Below are positions 41,380 through 51,854 of a stretch of 64,000 nucleotides of DNA, piece after piece. Source of the stretch: Rugalucina vietnamica (lineage: Eukaryota > Mollusca > Bivalvia > Lucinida > Lucinidae). Made by a program: the position numbers and the translations under genes. The DNA is taken from the NCBI GenBank assembly GCA_964017185.1, contig OZ024871.1, positions 21,986,488-22,050,487 on the forward strand, in the 5' to 3' direction. Below the pieces are notes generated by a model, which made no database searches, was not told the DNA's origin, and saw only the letters and a program-made list of their open reading frames with translations. Position 1 is the first letter of the stretch. Each line of letters begins with the position of its first letter.

Positions 41380-41925
41380 GTGCGCGACAAGGTGGCGGCC
41401 AATTCAGAAAATATGGACAGTGAGTCAAATTTAGATACGCAAATAATTCCAGATGATGTGAGTAATGTTACGGATAGCTATAGAAGACCATAACTATGGA
41501 AAGAAAATTCGTAGAAATGGAAAGTAGCTTGGAAAAGAAGCTTAGTGACAGTATGTCAAAGGTTTGCGAGGCAAAAATCAGTCAGGTGAACAAAAAGAAT
41601 TTCGCCAAGAAATCAAGAAAGTCACAGACCCTTTAACAGTCGTTGAAAACCGGGACAGTACTCAATGTAACGGTCATAGTGACCCACCTAAAATCAACTT
41701 TATTGTTAGAAACTTGAATAACCGGGAGGGTGAAAACGTCAGAAACCGAGTCAATGGTTTGATAAAAGATGGACTACACAATAATGACGTTAACATTGTC
41801 TCTGCAGTGCGGAAAACGAGCAGAAACAGAAAACCAGGGGTGATTGTTGCAACGTGTAGATCGAAACAGGACCTTGGTAAAGTTCTGAAAACCATAAATC
41901 ATAAACAATACAAGCAAGAATCTGA
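41380..41925 (+). mobile_element. LINE-A (CR1/L2-like), ORF1 part
   Basis: The plus-strand reading from 41,415 begins MDSESNLDTQIIPDD. After frame breaks it continues through a lysine/glutamate-rich, coiled-coil-like stretch (MERKFVEMESSLEKKLSD) and then an RRM-like segment near 41,690-41,905 with INFIVRNLNNREGENV and KPGVIVATCRS. This order (coiled coil, then RRM-like nucleic-acid-binding domain) is that of CR1/L2-clade ORF1 proteins. At least two frameshifts interrupt it. It is split by LINE-B and resumes at 44,445. Confidence 0.75.
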
Positions 41926-42259
41926 ATCTGAATAGTTTACTGGTGACATTATTTCACCAGGGGGTTCAGATGGGGGAGAAATTAGTCCCTTGAACGCAAG
42001 AGTGAAGCTAACTTGGACACACAGTCATCAGACATTTCAGCAGAGGAGATAAGTGAATCAGGGAGGTCATTCCAGTCCCTGATAGTCTGTGGAAAGAAAC
42101 TACTTTTGTACGCTTCTTTGCTAGCTGAAGGTATCTGAAAAGCCAAAGAGTGTTGATTTCTACAATGCCTATTCTTTGGGATAAGGTCATCTGTGGGTAT
42201 TCTGGCTTTACCCTTTAGACCTTTGTATAGCAATATAAGTCTACTATCCTTCCTCCTTT
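41919..42259 (-). mobile_element. LINE-B, 3' end (ORF2 C-terminus and tail)
   Basis: On the minus strand the reading continues RRKDSRLILLYKGLKGKARI and later KSSFFPQTIRDWNDLP, the conserved C-terminal end of CR1/L2-type reverse transcriptase proteins. It stops just after LASLLRSRD. The 3' end is a short ATTCAG repeat (41,919-41,934). The upstream part of the same ORF lies at 44,206-44,440, displaced by hairpin element A3. It is a 5'-truncated LINE inserted antisense into LINE-A. Confidence 0.8.
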
Positions 42260-44205
42260 TTAGCTCACCTGAGCCAAAGGCTCACAAGGTGATCTTATAG
42301 GATGGCCATGCTCCGGCGTCCGTCCGTCGTCATCGTCGTCTGTCGTCGTCCGTCCACAATTTCAAAGATCTTCTCCTCTGAAACCGCTTGGCCAATGAAA
42401 GCCAAACTTCATGTGCAGCATCCTTAGGAAGAGGGAACAAAATTTTATATAAATGGTCCAGGTCACATGACCAAGATGGCCGCCATGGCTATAAATAGCA
42501 AAAACCTTTAAAAATCTTCTTCTCCAGAACCAGTGGGCCGATTTCCACGAAACTTGGTATGTAGCATCAAGGACGTGGGCCCATCATAGTTTATATAAAT
42601 CATGACCCTAGGATGACCTTGACCTATTTTACGGCAAGGTCAACTTAGGTCGCCAATGCATCTAAATGGGAAAAAATGGTAAAATGCTATTAAATGGGTA
42701 AAACTTACTGGGAATAGGCAAATGGACAGAAGATTAATGTTAATGGAAAATTTTAGCCCCTAGGGGGTTGTCTGCCCCTGCCCCAGGGCTATATACATGT
42801 ATATGACCATAATATTCAAACATCTTCTTCTCTGAAACCGCTAGGCCAATCAAAGCCAAACTTCATGTGGAGCATCCTTGGGAAGGGGGAATGAAAGTTT
42901 ATATAAATTGTCAAGGTCACAAGACCAAGATGGCCGCCATGGCTATAAATAGCAAAAATGTTTAAAAATTTTCTTCTTCATAACAAGAAGGCCTATGATT
43001 TTGAATCTTGGTGTGAAGCATCTGGGAATGGAGCTCTACAAAGTTTATATAAATCATGACCCTGGGATGACCTTTACCTATTTTACGGCAAGGTCAACTT
43101 AGGTCTCCCATGCATTGGAATGGGAAAAAATAGGAAAATGTAATTAAATGGCAGAAAGCTTGCTAGAAATGAGCAAATGGACAGAAGATTTATGTTTAAG
43201 AAAATATTTTGGGCCCACGGGGTTGTCTGCCCCTGCCCTGGGGCTATATACATGTATATGACTATAATATTGAAACATCTCTTCTCTGAAACAGCTAGGC
43301 CAATCAAAGCCAAACTTTTTGTGGAGCATCCTTAGGAAGAGGGAATGAAAGTTTGTATAAATCATCAAGGTCACATGACCAAGATGGCCGCCATGGCTAT
43401 AAATAGCAAAAGCGTTTAAAAACCTTCTTCAGAACCAGAAGGCCTATGATTTTGAAACTTGGTATGAAGCATCTGGGAATGGAGCTCTACAAAGTTTATA
43501 TAAATCATGACCCTGGGATGACCTTGACCTATTTTACGGCAAGGTCAACTTAGGTCGTCCATGCATTTGAATGGGAAAAAATAGGAAAATGTCATGTTAT
43601 GGCAGAAAACTTGCTAGGAATGAGCAAATGGACAGAAGATTTATGCTTCTGAAAATATTTTAGGCCCAGGGGTTGTCTGCCCCTGCCCCGGAGCTATATA
43701 CATGTATATGACAATAATATTCAAACAGCTTTTTCTCAGAAACTGCTTAACCAATCAAAGCCAAACTTTATGTCAAGGTCACATGACCAAGATGGCCGCC
43801 ATGGCTATAAATAGCAAAATTTTTTAAAAATCTTCTTCTTCAGAACCAGAAGGCCTATGATTTTGAAACTTGGCATGAAGCATTAAGGAACGGAGGTCTA
43901 CAAAATTTATATAAATCATGACACTGGGATGACCTTGACCTATTTCACAGCAAGGTCAACTTAGATCGCCCATGCATTTGAATGGAGAAAATTGTTAAAA
44001 TGTCATTTGAAGGACAAAACTTGCAGTTAATTGGCAAATGGACTGAATTTTTATGATTTGAAAAAGACATTGACTCCAGGAGTTATTCTGACCCTGCCCT
44101 AGGGTTATATACATGCATTGAAACCATTCTAGTCTAAGAAGTTTATTGGTACATGTATATATCTCAGGTCTCAGGTGAGCATTTACAGGACCATTGGTCC
44201 TCTGG
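42260..44205 (-). mobile_element. Hairpin-ended element, family A (copy A3), inside LINE-B
   Basis: A complete reverse-oriented copy: the 3' end TTAGCTCACC with hairpin and GTCCGTCCGTCGTC tract is at the left, and the 5' hairpin AGGACCATTGGTCCT and CCTCTGG are at the right (44,205). It has three to four core monomers. Because LINE-B coding sequence lies on both sides, the element boundaries are set to within a few bases: GAATCTCTTAAGA, element, then AGGAGGAAGG on the minus strand. No obvious target duplication longer than one or two bases is visible. Confidence 0.85.
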
Positions 44206-44440
44206 TCTTAAGAGATTCCCATTTCAGTTGACCTAAAATGCCAGTCATGCTCCCAATTTCAAAAAACATAATTTCCCGTCACAAACCTTGCCACACGATT
44301 TTGGACCTTTTCCAGTTCTTCCTGGAGGCCATGAGTGTGAGTGTCCCAAACTGAGCTTCCATATTCCAAGACAGGCCGCACCAGTCCTTTTATAAGCTGC
44401 TTCTTTCACATCTGGTACTATATGTACAAGTACTATATGT
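44206..44440 (-). mobile_element. LINE-B, upstream ORF2 fragment
   Basis: The minus-strand reading VKEAAYKGLVRPVLEYGS, followed by EELEKVQNRVARFVTGNY, is the conserved 'YKxLVRPxLEY...LExVQxRAxR' region after the reverse transcriptase domain of CR1/L2-like LINEs (one frame change is needed). The 5' truncation point is at about 44,440. TACAAG occurs next to both ends of LINE-B (41,909 and 44,434), a possible short target duplication. Confidence 0.7.
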
Positions 44441-44444
44441 AGAA

Positions 44445-45080
44445 CCGGACATTTTGTTGGAGCAAAGAATTCAAATATCGAACTTTTGGAATACCTTGTC
44501 AGCAATTGGGGGAGACAAGTTGGAGGTGTGAGGTTCCAGGGTTTTCCCCAGGTCAGCTGACAGGTCAGCTGATAGGTCAGCTGATTATCGCCATGATGAC
44601 CGTGACAACAGCGACAGTGGGCGGGAACAGGATCACAATGTGTGGCAGGTTCAGTCATCCAGGAAACGATGCCGATTGGATAGGAGTAATTCACGGGACA
44701 AAAGAAAATCACGTGACAGGGATAGTTCAACTGTTTCTGATAGGCGTGCGAACCAAAGCGAGTCGCGTGATAGGCAACGGGACGATGGTGCATGTGGTAA
44801 TAGTAGTGGTTGACAAAATGACAATGGTAGACAAAACAGAAATTTGGCTCAGAAATTTGGGACACTGGCTCACCCTGACCAGGAATGTAGAAATAAAAAC
44901 AATCAGAGAAACCCATGCGGTAGATTGCCCCACTAGTTAAGAGCAGGGTTTTGGAACATTAGGTGGTGGAGTAATAATATAAACTCAGATACTTTTATTT
45001 TACACTCATCATGTATTAACTTTGCATATCTTCATTTAATTGGTCTCACAGAAACACACTTGACTGGAAACAATGAAAAA
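44445..45080 (+). mobile_element. LINE-A continued: ORF1 C-terminus and start of ORF2 endonuclease
   Basis: The plus-strand reading VEPDILLEQRIQISNFWNTL resumes ORF1, followed by an Arg/Asp/Ser-rich tail (DRDNSDSGREQDHN..., RDKRKSRDRDSSTV) up to about 44,810. After stops, GFWNIRWWSNNINSD and LHLIGLTETHLTGNN look like the N-terminal start of an APE-type endonuclease ('N.RG...IGLTETHL'). The element is cut at 45,080 by hairpin element A4, and the rest of ORF2 is not in the window. Confidence 0.7.
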
Positions 45081-45885
45081 AGTAGCCCAAGGGCAACGAT
45101 CGCTCATCATTTTATCAAACTATAATGGGCTGAGGTCCTTGATGCTACATACCAAGTTTCGTTGAAATCGGCCCACCGGTTGTGGAGAAGAAGATTTTTG
45201 AGTGGTTTTTTACCATATATGGGCGTGGTGGCCATCTTGGTCATGTGACCTGGATTTCGTGATCAAGCTTTCGTCTCCCCTACCCATGGATGCTCCACAT
45301 AAAATTTCACTTTGATTGACCAAGCACTTTCAGAGAAGAAGATCTTTGAAAAGTGTGTATGGACAACAGACTGTCCAAGGTCAAGAGATGACCTTGACCT
45401 ATATTAATCACATACCTTCATCTACTCCATTAGTTGTTTGCATCTACCACTTTTCAGGCCTCAGGCTGCAATAGTTTTCAAAAAACCCATAGTTTTCACT
45501 TTTTCCCATGTAAAAGCCTATGTCGTAAAATAGGTCAAGGTCATACAAGGGTCATCATTTTATCAAACTATGATGGGCTGAAGTCCCCGATGCTACATAC
45601 CAAGTTTCGTGGAAATCGGCCCACCGGTTCTGGAGAATAAGATTTTTGAAGGGTTTTTACCATATATGGGCGTGGCGGCCATCTTGGTCATGTGACCTGG
45701 ATTTGGCGATCAAACTTGAAATGCCACCACCCAAGGAGGCTCCACATAAAATTTCAACTAGATCGGCCAAGCGGTTTCAGAGAAGAAGATCTTTGAAATT
45801 GTGGACGACGTACGTCGGACGGACAGACGCCGGATCATGGCCATCCTATAAGCTCACCTTGTGAGCCTTCACTCAGGTGAGCTAA
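45081..45885 (+). mobile_element. Hairpin-ended element, family A (copy A4), second 5' type
   Basis: The 5' end is AGTAGCCCAAGGGCAACGAT then CGCTCA, so the 5' hairpin is GCCCAAGGGC rather than AGGACC...GGTCCT. The core and 3' hairpin (GCTCACCTTGTGAGCC ... GGTGAGCTAA, ending 45,885) are family A. It has two partial monomers and a GGACGGACAGACGCC tract before the 3' hairpin. Confidence 0.8.
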
Positions 45886-46091
45886 AAATGCAAAATTATC
45901 TTGTAAAACATGTTTGTAACAAATACAATGAACAAAGCTGAAGATTAGTCAGCCCAACCATGCAGTCTGGGCATTTTTAGAAAGTTAAATGCATAACAGT
46001 ATTTACAACTGGTACAGGCAAATAAAACATTTCCATCCTTAAATATTTAAGAGTGATAACCCTAATTCCAAAGTGTATGAAAAATGAGTCA
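45886..46091. other. Unique spacer, nothing recognised
   Basis: Short AT-rich sequence between element A4 and MITE F3. Confidence 0.5.
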
Positions 46092-46317
46092 CTGCATAAG
46101 AAAACCAACAAAGTGCTTGGGCGAAAACAAAGGCGCAGATCAGCTTTGGGTAACCGCCAAGCAGATCAGCCCCTTTGCTTTCGCTACATAGATAGTACAA
46201 TCCCTCTTCTACTTAAATACAAAATTTCAAGCCTCTAGCCATCTTCTGTGACTGTACAGCCTGATTTGTGTCAGACCTGGTCGGAACCCAAAGTGTTGGT
46301 TTTCTCACGCACAGGCT
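46092..46317. mobile_element. Foldback MITE family F, copy F3
   Basis: Best-preserved ends: TAAGAAAACCAACAAAGTG and the complement of GAGAAAACCAACACTTT. The palindrome at 46,121-46,184 (GCGAAAACAAAGGCGCAGAT ... CAGCCCCTTTGCTTTCGC) is followed by ACTGTACAGCCTGATTTGTG. It lies 55 bp from exon 10 of the PKD/REJ gene. Confidence 0.75.
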
Positions 46318-46371
46318 CAAATACAGAAAATAGCGACAGTCATACTTTGCCAATTCTTGGTCCTTGTCTAC

Positions 46372-46572
46372 CAAATGAATCACTTGAAACACTGACTGAC
46401 TGGTCTTGTTTAGGAGCTGCCACAGTCAAGATGAAGCGATATGAGCGGATTACCAGAAAATGACAACACCAGGGTATCCATAACAACAGTGTCCAAATCG
46501 TCTCTGTTGTCATGGAAACAGTTATCACCATATTTACCATCTTCAGTCACAAACCAGCAGGTCCAGTTGGAA
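46372..46572 (-). CDS. PKD/REJ gene exon 10 (REJ-like region)
   Basis: Acceptor TTTTCAG, then T completing the phase-2 codon from exon 9. The reading is SNWTCWFVTEDGKYGDNCF, which continues the REJ motif of exon 9 to give ...GGIFS|SNWTCW, as in 'F.W.C' of REJ modules. The frame then runs MDTLVLSFSGNPL. It must change once before YRFILTVAAPKQDQSVSV, which is the expected beta-strand end of the module. The donor is TTTG|GTAGAC at 46,370-46,371, so the exon is 201 bp with one frame break. Confidence 0.6.
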
Positions 46573-46610
46573 CTGAAAATTGAAAAGATGCTTTAGACCA
46601 CTCAAAGATA

Positions 46611-49097
46611 CCAGAGGACCATTGGTCCTGAGTACGCTCACCTGAAGCCTGATCTTGGAGTATTAATACTCACACACCTTTATTGACTTCATAAGTTGTC
46701 TGCATCTGCTAAGTTTCAGGTCTCAGGCTGCAATAGTTTCCAAACCCAGTGACTTCTGAGAAAACCATAATTTTAATTATGCCCCTAACTTCGAAGAAGT
46801 TGAGGGGGCATATATTGGTTTGGGTCTGTCCGTGCAGTCTGTGAGTCAGTCTGTCTGTCTGTCTGTGATGCGTGAGTAACGCTTAGCACTCGGTCAGGAA
46901 CCGTTAGAGCTAGGATCATGAAATTTGGTATGTAGGTTGTATATAAAAATTAAGAGGACCAGTATTTTTTCTTACAGGTAAATTCAATGGGCTAGGGGCC
47001 CATTCTGTGAGAGTTATTCCCTTTTTAATTCTTGATAAAGTGAATAGATAGTGAGTACCTTGCGTGCGTTACTCCTCCTACAGTTTAATTCCGACTCTCT
47101 TGAAACTTTACAGATGTTGTGACCATGCTTTGAAGATATGCATGTGGTTTGGATATAATCCTCAGATTAATTTTTGTCACTTTTTTCGCAATTTGAACTT
47201 AGCCATTTTCGGGCATTTTCACCATGAAAGTGAATGGGCAGTGGGTACCTTGTGTGCTCAACTCCTTCTACAGTTTTATTCCAATTCTCTTGAAACTTTA
47301 CAGATGTTGTGACCATGCTATGAAAATATGCATGTGGTTTGGATATAATCCTCAGATTTATTTTTGTCACTTTTTTCGAAAATTGAACTTAGCCATTTTT
47401 TGGGCATTTTGACAATGAAAGTGAATGGGCAGTGGGTACCTTGTGTGCGCAACTCCTCCTACAGTTTTATGCCAATTCATTTAAAACTTTACATGTGTTA
47501 TGGGCATGGTCTGAAGATATGCATGTGGTTTGGATATAATCCTTGGATTATTTTTTTGTCATTTTTTTTCACAATTTGAACTTAGTCATTTTTTCGGGCA
47601 TTTTAGTGAATGAATAGAGTGTACCTTGTGTGCGCAACTCTTCCTACAATTTAATACCGATACTTTTGAAACTTTGCAGACATTGTGACCATGCTTTGAA
47701 GATATGCATGTGGTTGGGATATACTCCTCAGATTAATTTTTGTCATTTTTTTTTTTACATTTTGAACTTTGTCATTTTTTGGACATTTTTACATCTTGAA
47801 AGTGACTTACCAGTTGGGGGCATAGTGTTTCATAAACACATTTTCTAGTTTTGATATTTAAATGACCTTGGGTCAAGGTCAAGAAATGACCTTGGCCTTA
47901 ATGTATTACTTACCTTCATTGACTCCATTAGTTGTATGCATCTAGCAAATTTCAGGTCTCAGGCTGCAACAGTTTCCAAAATATCCATTGTTTTCGCCTT
48001 TTCCCATATAAAAGCCTATGTTTCCAAAATTGACCTTGCCGTAAAATAGGTCAAGATCATCCAAGGGTCATCATTTGAACAAACTATGATGGGCTGGAGT
48101 CCCAAATGCTACATACCGAGTTTAGCAAAAATCTGCTGGCCAGTTGTGGAGAAGATTTTTGAGTGGTTTTTACCATATTTGGGCGTGGCGGCCATCTTGG
48201 TCATGTGACCTGGATTTCGCAATCAAACTTTCCTTCCCCCTACCCATGGACGCTCCACATAAAATGTCACTTTGACTGGCCAAGCAGTTTCAGAGAAGGG
48301 ATCTTTAAAAAGTGTGTATGGACGACAGACTGGCCGAGGACAAGAGATGACCTTGACCTAAATTAATCACATACATTCATCTACTCCATTAGATGTTTGC
48401 ATCTACCACTTTTCAGGCCTCAGGCTGCAATAGTTTTCAAAAAATCCATAATTTTCACTTTTTTCCCATGTAAAAACCTATTTTTCCAAATTTGACCTTG
48501 CCATAAAATAGGTCAAGGTCATCCCAGGGTCATCACTTTATCAAACTATGATTGGCTGGAGTCCCAAATGCTACATACCAAGTTTCATGGAAATCAGCCC
48601 ACCGGTTCTGGAGAAGAAGATTTTTGAAGGGTTTTTACCACTTTTCAGGCCTCAGGCTGCAATACTTTTCAAAATATCCATAATTTTCACTTTTTCCCAT
48701 GTAAAAGCCTATTTTTCCAGATTTGACCTTGCCGTAAAATAGGTCAAAGTCATCCCAAGGTCATCATTTTATCAAAATAGAATGGGCTGAAGTCCCCAAT
48801 GCTACATACCAAGTTTCGTCGAAATCGGCCCACCGGTTCTGGAGAAGAAGATTTTTTAAGGGATTTTACCATATATGGGATTGGCGGCCATCTTGGTCAT
48901 GTGACCAAGATATCGCGAACAAAAATACAATGCCACTACCCAAGGAGACTCCAAATAAAATTTCAACTAGATCGGCCAAGCGGTTTCAGAGAAGAAGATC
49001 TTTGAAATTGTAGACGACGACGGACGGATGACGGACGGACGACGGATCATGGCCATCCTATAAGCTCACCTTGTGAGCCTTCGGCTACGGTGAGCTA
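46611..49097 (+). mobile_element. Hairpin-ended element, family A (copy A5), split by element D
   Basis: The 5' end CCAGAGGACCATTGGTCCTG is at 46,611 and the 3' hairpin ends at 49,097. Family D is inserted at 46,777-47,848; the A core reads CCATAATTTTAA before it and TTTTGATATTTAAATGACC after it, exactly as in the uninterrupted copy A8 at 60,294-60,325. Three core monomers follow. The 3' tract is ACGACGGACGGATGACGGAC. Confidence 0.8.
46777..47848 (-). mobile_element. Hairpin-ended element, family D
   Basis: Reverse orientation. On the minus strand the 5' end is CTAGAAAATGTGTTTATGAAACACTATGCCCCC (written in parts: hairpin GTGTTTATGAAACAC, then TATGCCCCCAACT). Four monomers of about 180 bp follow, containing CATATGCATATTTTCAAAGC-type and GTTGCGCACACAAGG phrases. 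Then comes a tract built of AGACAG/ACTCACAG and the 3' hairpin CCTCAACTTCTTCGAAGTTAGG within ATGCCCC...GGGGCAT, ending TAA. The intact A5 host core around it defines both ends. No coding capacity. Confidence 0.75.
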
Positions 49098-49407
49098 AAA
49101 ATAGCTCAAAAGTGAAATGCAGGCAAAAGCAGTTCTGTGTTGCTACAAACTTTGATCTGAGTCTTAATGCTTATCACATATTGTCTATATTAAAATGAAA
49201 ACTTATCTAAACTTTTTTCCATGTCTCTTTCTTTGTCCTTCAATGGGTAATGCACAAATTACACATTAAACAAATTAATTCAAAACAATTTTCAAAACTA
49301 ATTCAAAACGATTTACAAAGCCTTTCTTGTACCATTTTCTTGATTAGGTAAGCCTTTGAACCCAATTGAGCTCCACTCTGTCATAAAACAAGGGCACATA
49401 AAGATAC
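49098..49407. other. Intron sequence, nothing recognised
   Basis: Lies between element A5 and exon 9 of the PKD/REJ gene; AT-rich without a recognisable repeat. Confidence 0.5.
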
Positions 49408-49587
49408 CTAAATATTCCACCATCTGGATCTTTTGAATTGCTACCATCCAGTACAATAATGTCCTAATTGTTCATGTGTCTGTACACCCCACCTCTGATA
49501 CTGCTCACAAGGGAGCTGGGAACCATCACTAATGCTACACCAGTGTTAGAATATACATGGGTCCCTTTCATAGATGATCATAGATAC
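49408..49587 (-). CDS. PKD/REJ gene exon 9 (start of REJ-like region), damaged
   Basis: The acceptor is strong (TTTCTCCTGCAG). The reading begins VSMIIYERDPCIF, changes frame, and continues VALVMVPSSLVSSIRGGVYR to HMNN, an in-frame TAG, then DIIVLDGSNSKDPDGGIF. 'LDxSxSxDPD' is a REJ-module signature, and a Cys-Pro/basic region before it is usual in polycystin-1 proteins. The donor AG|GTATCT at 49,406-49,407 leaves phase 2, which exon 10 completes. There is one frameshift and one in-frame stop by my reading. Confidence 0.55.
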
Positions 49588-50014
49588 CTGCAGGAGAAAG
49601 CAGAAAAAAATGAGCTGCTCATGTTGGCGTTGTCAACACTGTGTAAAAACTCACCAAAACTAAATTGTTTATTGTGTATTTCCTGTGTTCTGCATTTCCT
49701 GTGTTTTATAATCTCAAAATCTACTTCCTTATTTACTGTTCTTTCATACTGTTTTACTCATCCTAACTTCCTTGACAACGACGCCAACGTTACGACGTAA
49801 CGTCTAAATCTAACGTCATTAATTGTTTATACTACTAAATAGATGACCAACATACTTTGAGAGACCCATGAGATACACTTGTCACATGCACCCTCTTGCG
49901 TATAGGCAGATTCATACAGCTGTCAGTTATTACCAGCATTCTCTTTATCCTGCATCAATAGTCCTCTGGAACAGACTTCCTTCAGAGGTTGTCGTATTGG
50001 AAGATCAATCACTA
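49588..50014. other. Intron sequence, nothing recognised
   Basis: No repeat or RNA gene seen, apart from GACAACGACGCCAACGTTAC near 49,775. Confidence 0.45.
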
Positions 50015-50280
50015 GATGCTACATACCAAGTTTCGTGGAAATCGGCCCAACAGTTCTGGAGATTTTTGAAGGGTTTTTACCATATATGGGCGTGGCAGCC
50101 ATGTGACAAAGATCCCTCGAACAAACTTTCTTTCCCCCTACCCATGGAGGCTCCACTTGATCGGCCAAGCTGTTTCAGAGAAGAAGAACTTTGAAATGAT
50201 GGACAGCGACGGACGACGGACAGACGCTGGATCATGGCCATCCTATAAGCTCACCTGTGAGCCGAACTTAGGTGAGCTAA
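50015..50280 (+). mobile_element. Hairpin-ended element, family A (copy A6), 3' fragment
   Basis: It starts mid-monomer at GATGCTACATACCAAG and runs to a 3' hairpin with a shortened loop (GCTCACCTGTGAGCCGAACT), ending TAA at 50,280. The 5' end and upstream monomers are missing. Confidence 0.75.
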
Positions 50281-50389
50281 AAATACAAACATCCATGTAA
50301 AAACTAAGGCTTATATGTATGGCTAGTTGGACTTTTCCCGAGCAGCCTCAGATCTTCAAAATGGTTAACCATTATTCAGATGGTCAGCC

Positions 50390-50618
50390 AGTAGGTAATA
50401 AAGTTTGTCTGGTAATAAAAATTCTAACAGCCTCAATGAGTGGGGGCCCATCCGACAGCAAATTTTGTTGTGCTTTGTATAGTACCTTCATTTCACTCTC
50501 AGTCAGAAAAGAAACTTTTGGTTCATTACAGTATGGACTGTCCAGGAACAATGTCTGACGTATTGTAGAACTGCTCACTGGGTTCTTCCCAGTTGACGTG
50601 ATGATATACTTGTCCTAT
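50390..50618 (-). CDS. PKD/REJ gene exon 8 (end of PKD module d), with in-frame stop
   Basis: Acceptor TGTCTTTCAG. In the phase set by exon 7 (AG|A), the second codon is TAG and then the frame runs DKYIITSTGKNPVSSSTIRQ and TLFLDSPYCNEPKVSF. The join gives HTFDR-stop-DKYIITS, so the stop occupies a loop position of an otherwise regular PKD end. An alternative acceptor 4 bp further on (ATAG|GAC) would skip the stop but shift the frame. The 3' end is uncertain; the frame stays open to a TGA near 50,387 and no good donor is obvious. Confidence 0.5.
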
Positions 50619-50990
50619 CTGAAAGACAAAATAGTGCAAAAACAAAAGTCAGTTTTATGAAGTTGGAAGACACTAACAAGTCTAAATGGCTATTGAACTA
50701 AAGTTACTCCTTTGGGACTTCAACTTGCTGAAACAAAAATCAAGATTTCATCTTATTTAGGGACCAAACGGACTTGGCCGACAATAAAGAAACAATGGTA
50801 ATATGTGTACATGTATGTGATTTTGTTGTTCAAAATAATTATTTTTTCACATTGACTTAATCATACATCATCATACATAAAATTTCAAAGCTTTTTAACT
50901 ATGTATCTTACTTCGTTTTGGGACAATGTTGATGAACTTTATACTCCACACTGTCCAATTTGAATTACAAGATTATCAAGCTCCACCAAC
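50619..50990. other. Intron, nothing recognised
   Basis: AT-rich intron between exons 7 and 8. Confidence 0.5.
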
Positions 50991-51245
50991 CTGTCAAAAG
51001 TATGATTCACTTCTCTATCAGTGGTCACAATATCTGGGCTCCCATCCCCGAAGGACCATGTCAAATTTAGTGCTCCGCCTGCATAGGCATAATACTCATA
51101 TATATGGTTGGTTGACTGACCAGTTTGTTGACCTTGACAACAATTTCTAGGTTGATAATCTTCTCTATAACATGTATGCAGTATGTCAACACTGACTGAT
51201 GTAGCATTGCTGATGACGTTCTGGGCACAAACACTTACTGTGCAC
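50991..51245 (-). CDS. PKD/REJ gene exon 7 (PKD c end, PKD d start)
   Basis: An undamaged 255-bp exon. Acceptor GTTTGCCAG, donor GACAG|GTTGGT; it enters in phase 2 and leaves in phase 2. It reads CTVSVCAQNVISNATSVSVD (end of module c: the strand V-S-V-C-A-Q-N is the 'VTVTATN' motif), then a linker with CYREDYQPRNCCQGQQ, then GALNLTWSFGDGSPDIVTT, the classic W-x-F-G-D-G PKD signature, and EVNHTFD. Modules of this kind form beta-sandwich ectodomain repeats. Confidence 0.8.
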
Positions 51246-51477
51246 CTGGCAAACAAAATCTTTTGTAAATCACAGTGAATTTTCTAATATGATCATCTTA
51301 TGAACATGAACATAATGAATGACCACTCAACTCTCACATCAATGCCATATTGCAGGGTTTACATCGGTTTGCATTATTATTCCTATTCCTACATTCATTG
51401 GAGGTAGATGTAAATTATCCCAAACCATAAAACACTTCTTAATTCATCCAATTTTAATGCATTCTTCATTAACTTAC

Positions 51478-51640
51478 CACCCCCCTGTCCTGAAGGTGTA
51501 GGAAGTCTTGCTGGATCTTGATGTATATTCCTGATAAATATATTTTGAGACTATCCCCCTGTAAGATGGGCTAACCACTGCACAGTATAGTATGGACTCC
51601 CCCACAGCTATGGTCGTCTTTTCAAAGATGACTTCCACAC
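51478..51640 (-). CDS. PKD/REJ gene exon 6 (PKD module c)
   Basis: Acceptor GTTTCATTAG, donor GGGGTG|GTAAGT. A clean 163-bp exon that enters in phase 1 and leaves in phase 2. It reads VEVIFEKTTIAVGESILYC, AVVSPSYRGIVSKYIYQEYT and SKTSYTFRTGG; with exon 7 the junction is YTFRTGGW|CTVSV, the conserved PKD end. The W-x-F-G-D-G loop is replaced by SPSYRG, so this is a degenerate module, as is common in polycystins. Confidence 0.75.
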
Positions 51641-51854
51641 CTAATGAAACAAATCAAAATTTCAGACTCCCTAAAAGTGTAACTGTTAACTGTTTTAAAA
51701 GTGTAACAATTTGAAAAAGATAAGTTTCAGAATAAAAGCCTCTGTTATGTCTCCAAAGTGGTGAAACAGAATGGCAAAAGGTATGCAAACTGATCAAACT
51801 GATCACTCGAGTCCTTTGGCATCATCTGATCTAGATTTAATTCCAGATATAACA
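51641..51854. other. Intron, nothing recognised
   Basis: Short intron segment between exon 6 and the family C element. Confidence 0.45.

Noticed and set aside
42260-44205. Canonical Helitron (5' TC, 3' CTRR)
   Set aside because: The 5' end is CCAGAGG and there is a 5' hairpin; the 3' GAGCTAA could satisfy CTRR but the start does not, so a Helitron2-like assignment fits better.
44245-44916. 223-residue minus-strand open frame
   Set aside because: The recognisable LINE-B protein lies in a different frame of part of this stretch, and the rest is antisense to LINE-A ORF1; the long frame is chance.
50612-50617. TAG-GAC in exons 8 and 9 as programmed stop read-through
   Set aside because: Only two cases, no special downstream context beyond GAC, and other exons of the gene carry plain frame breaks; decay or sequence error is simpler.
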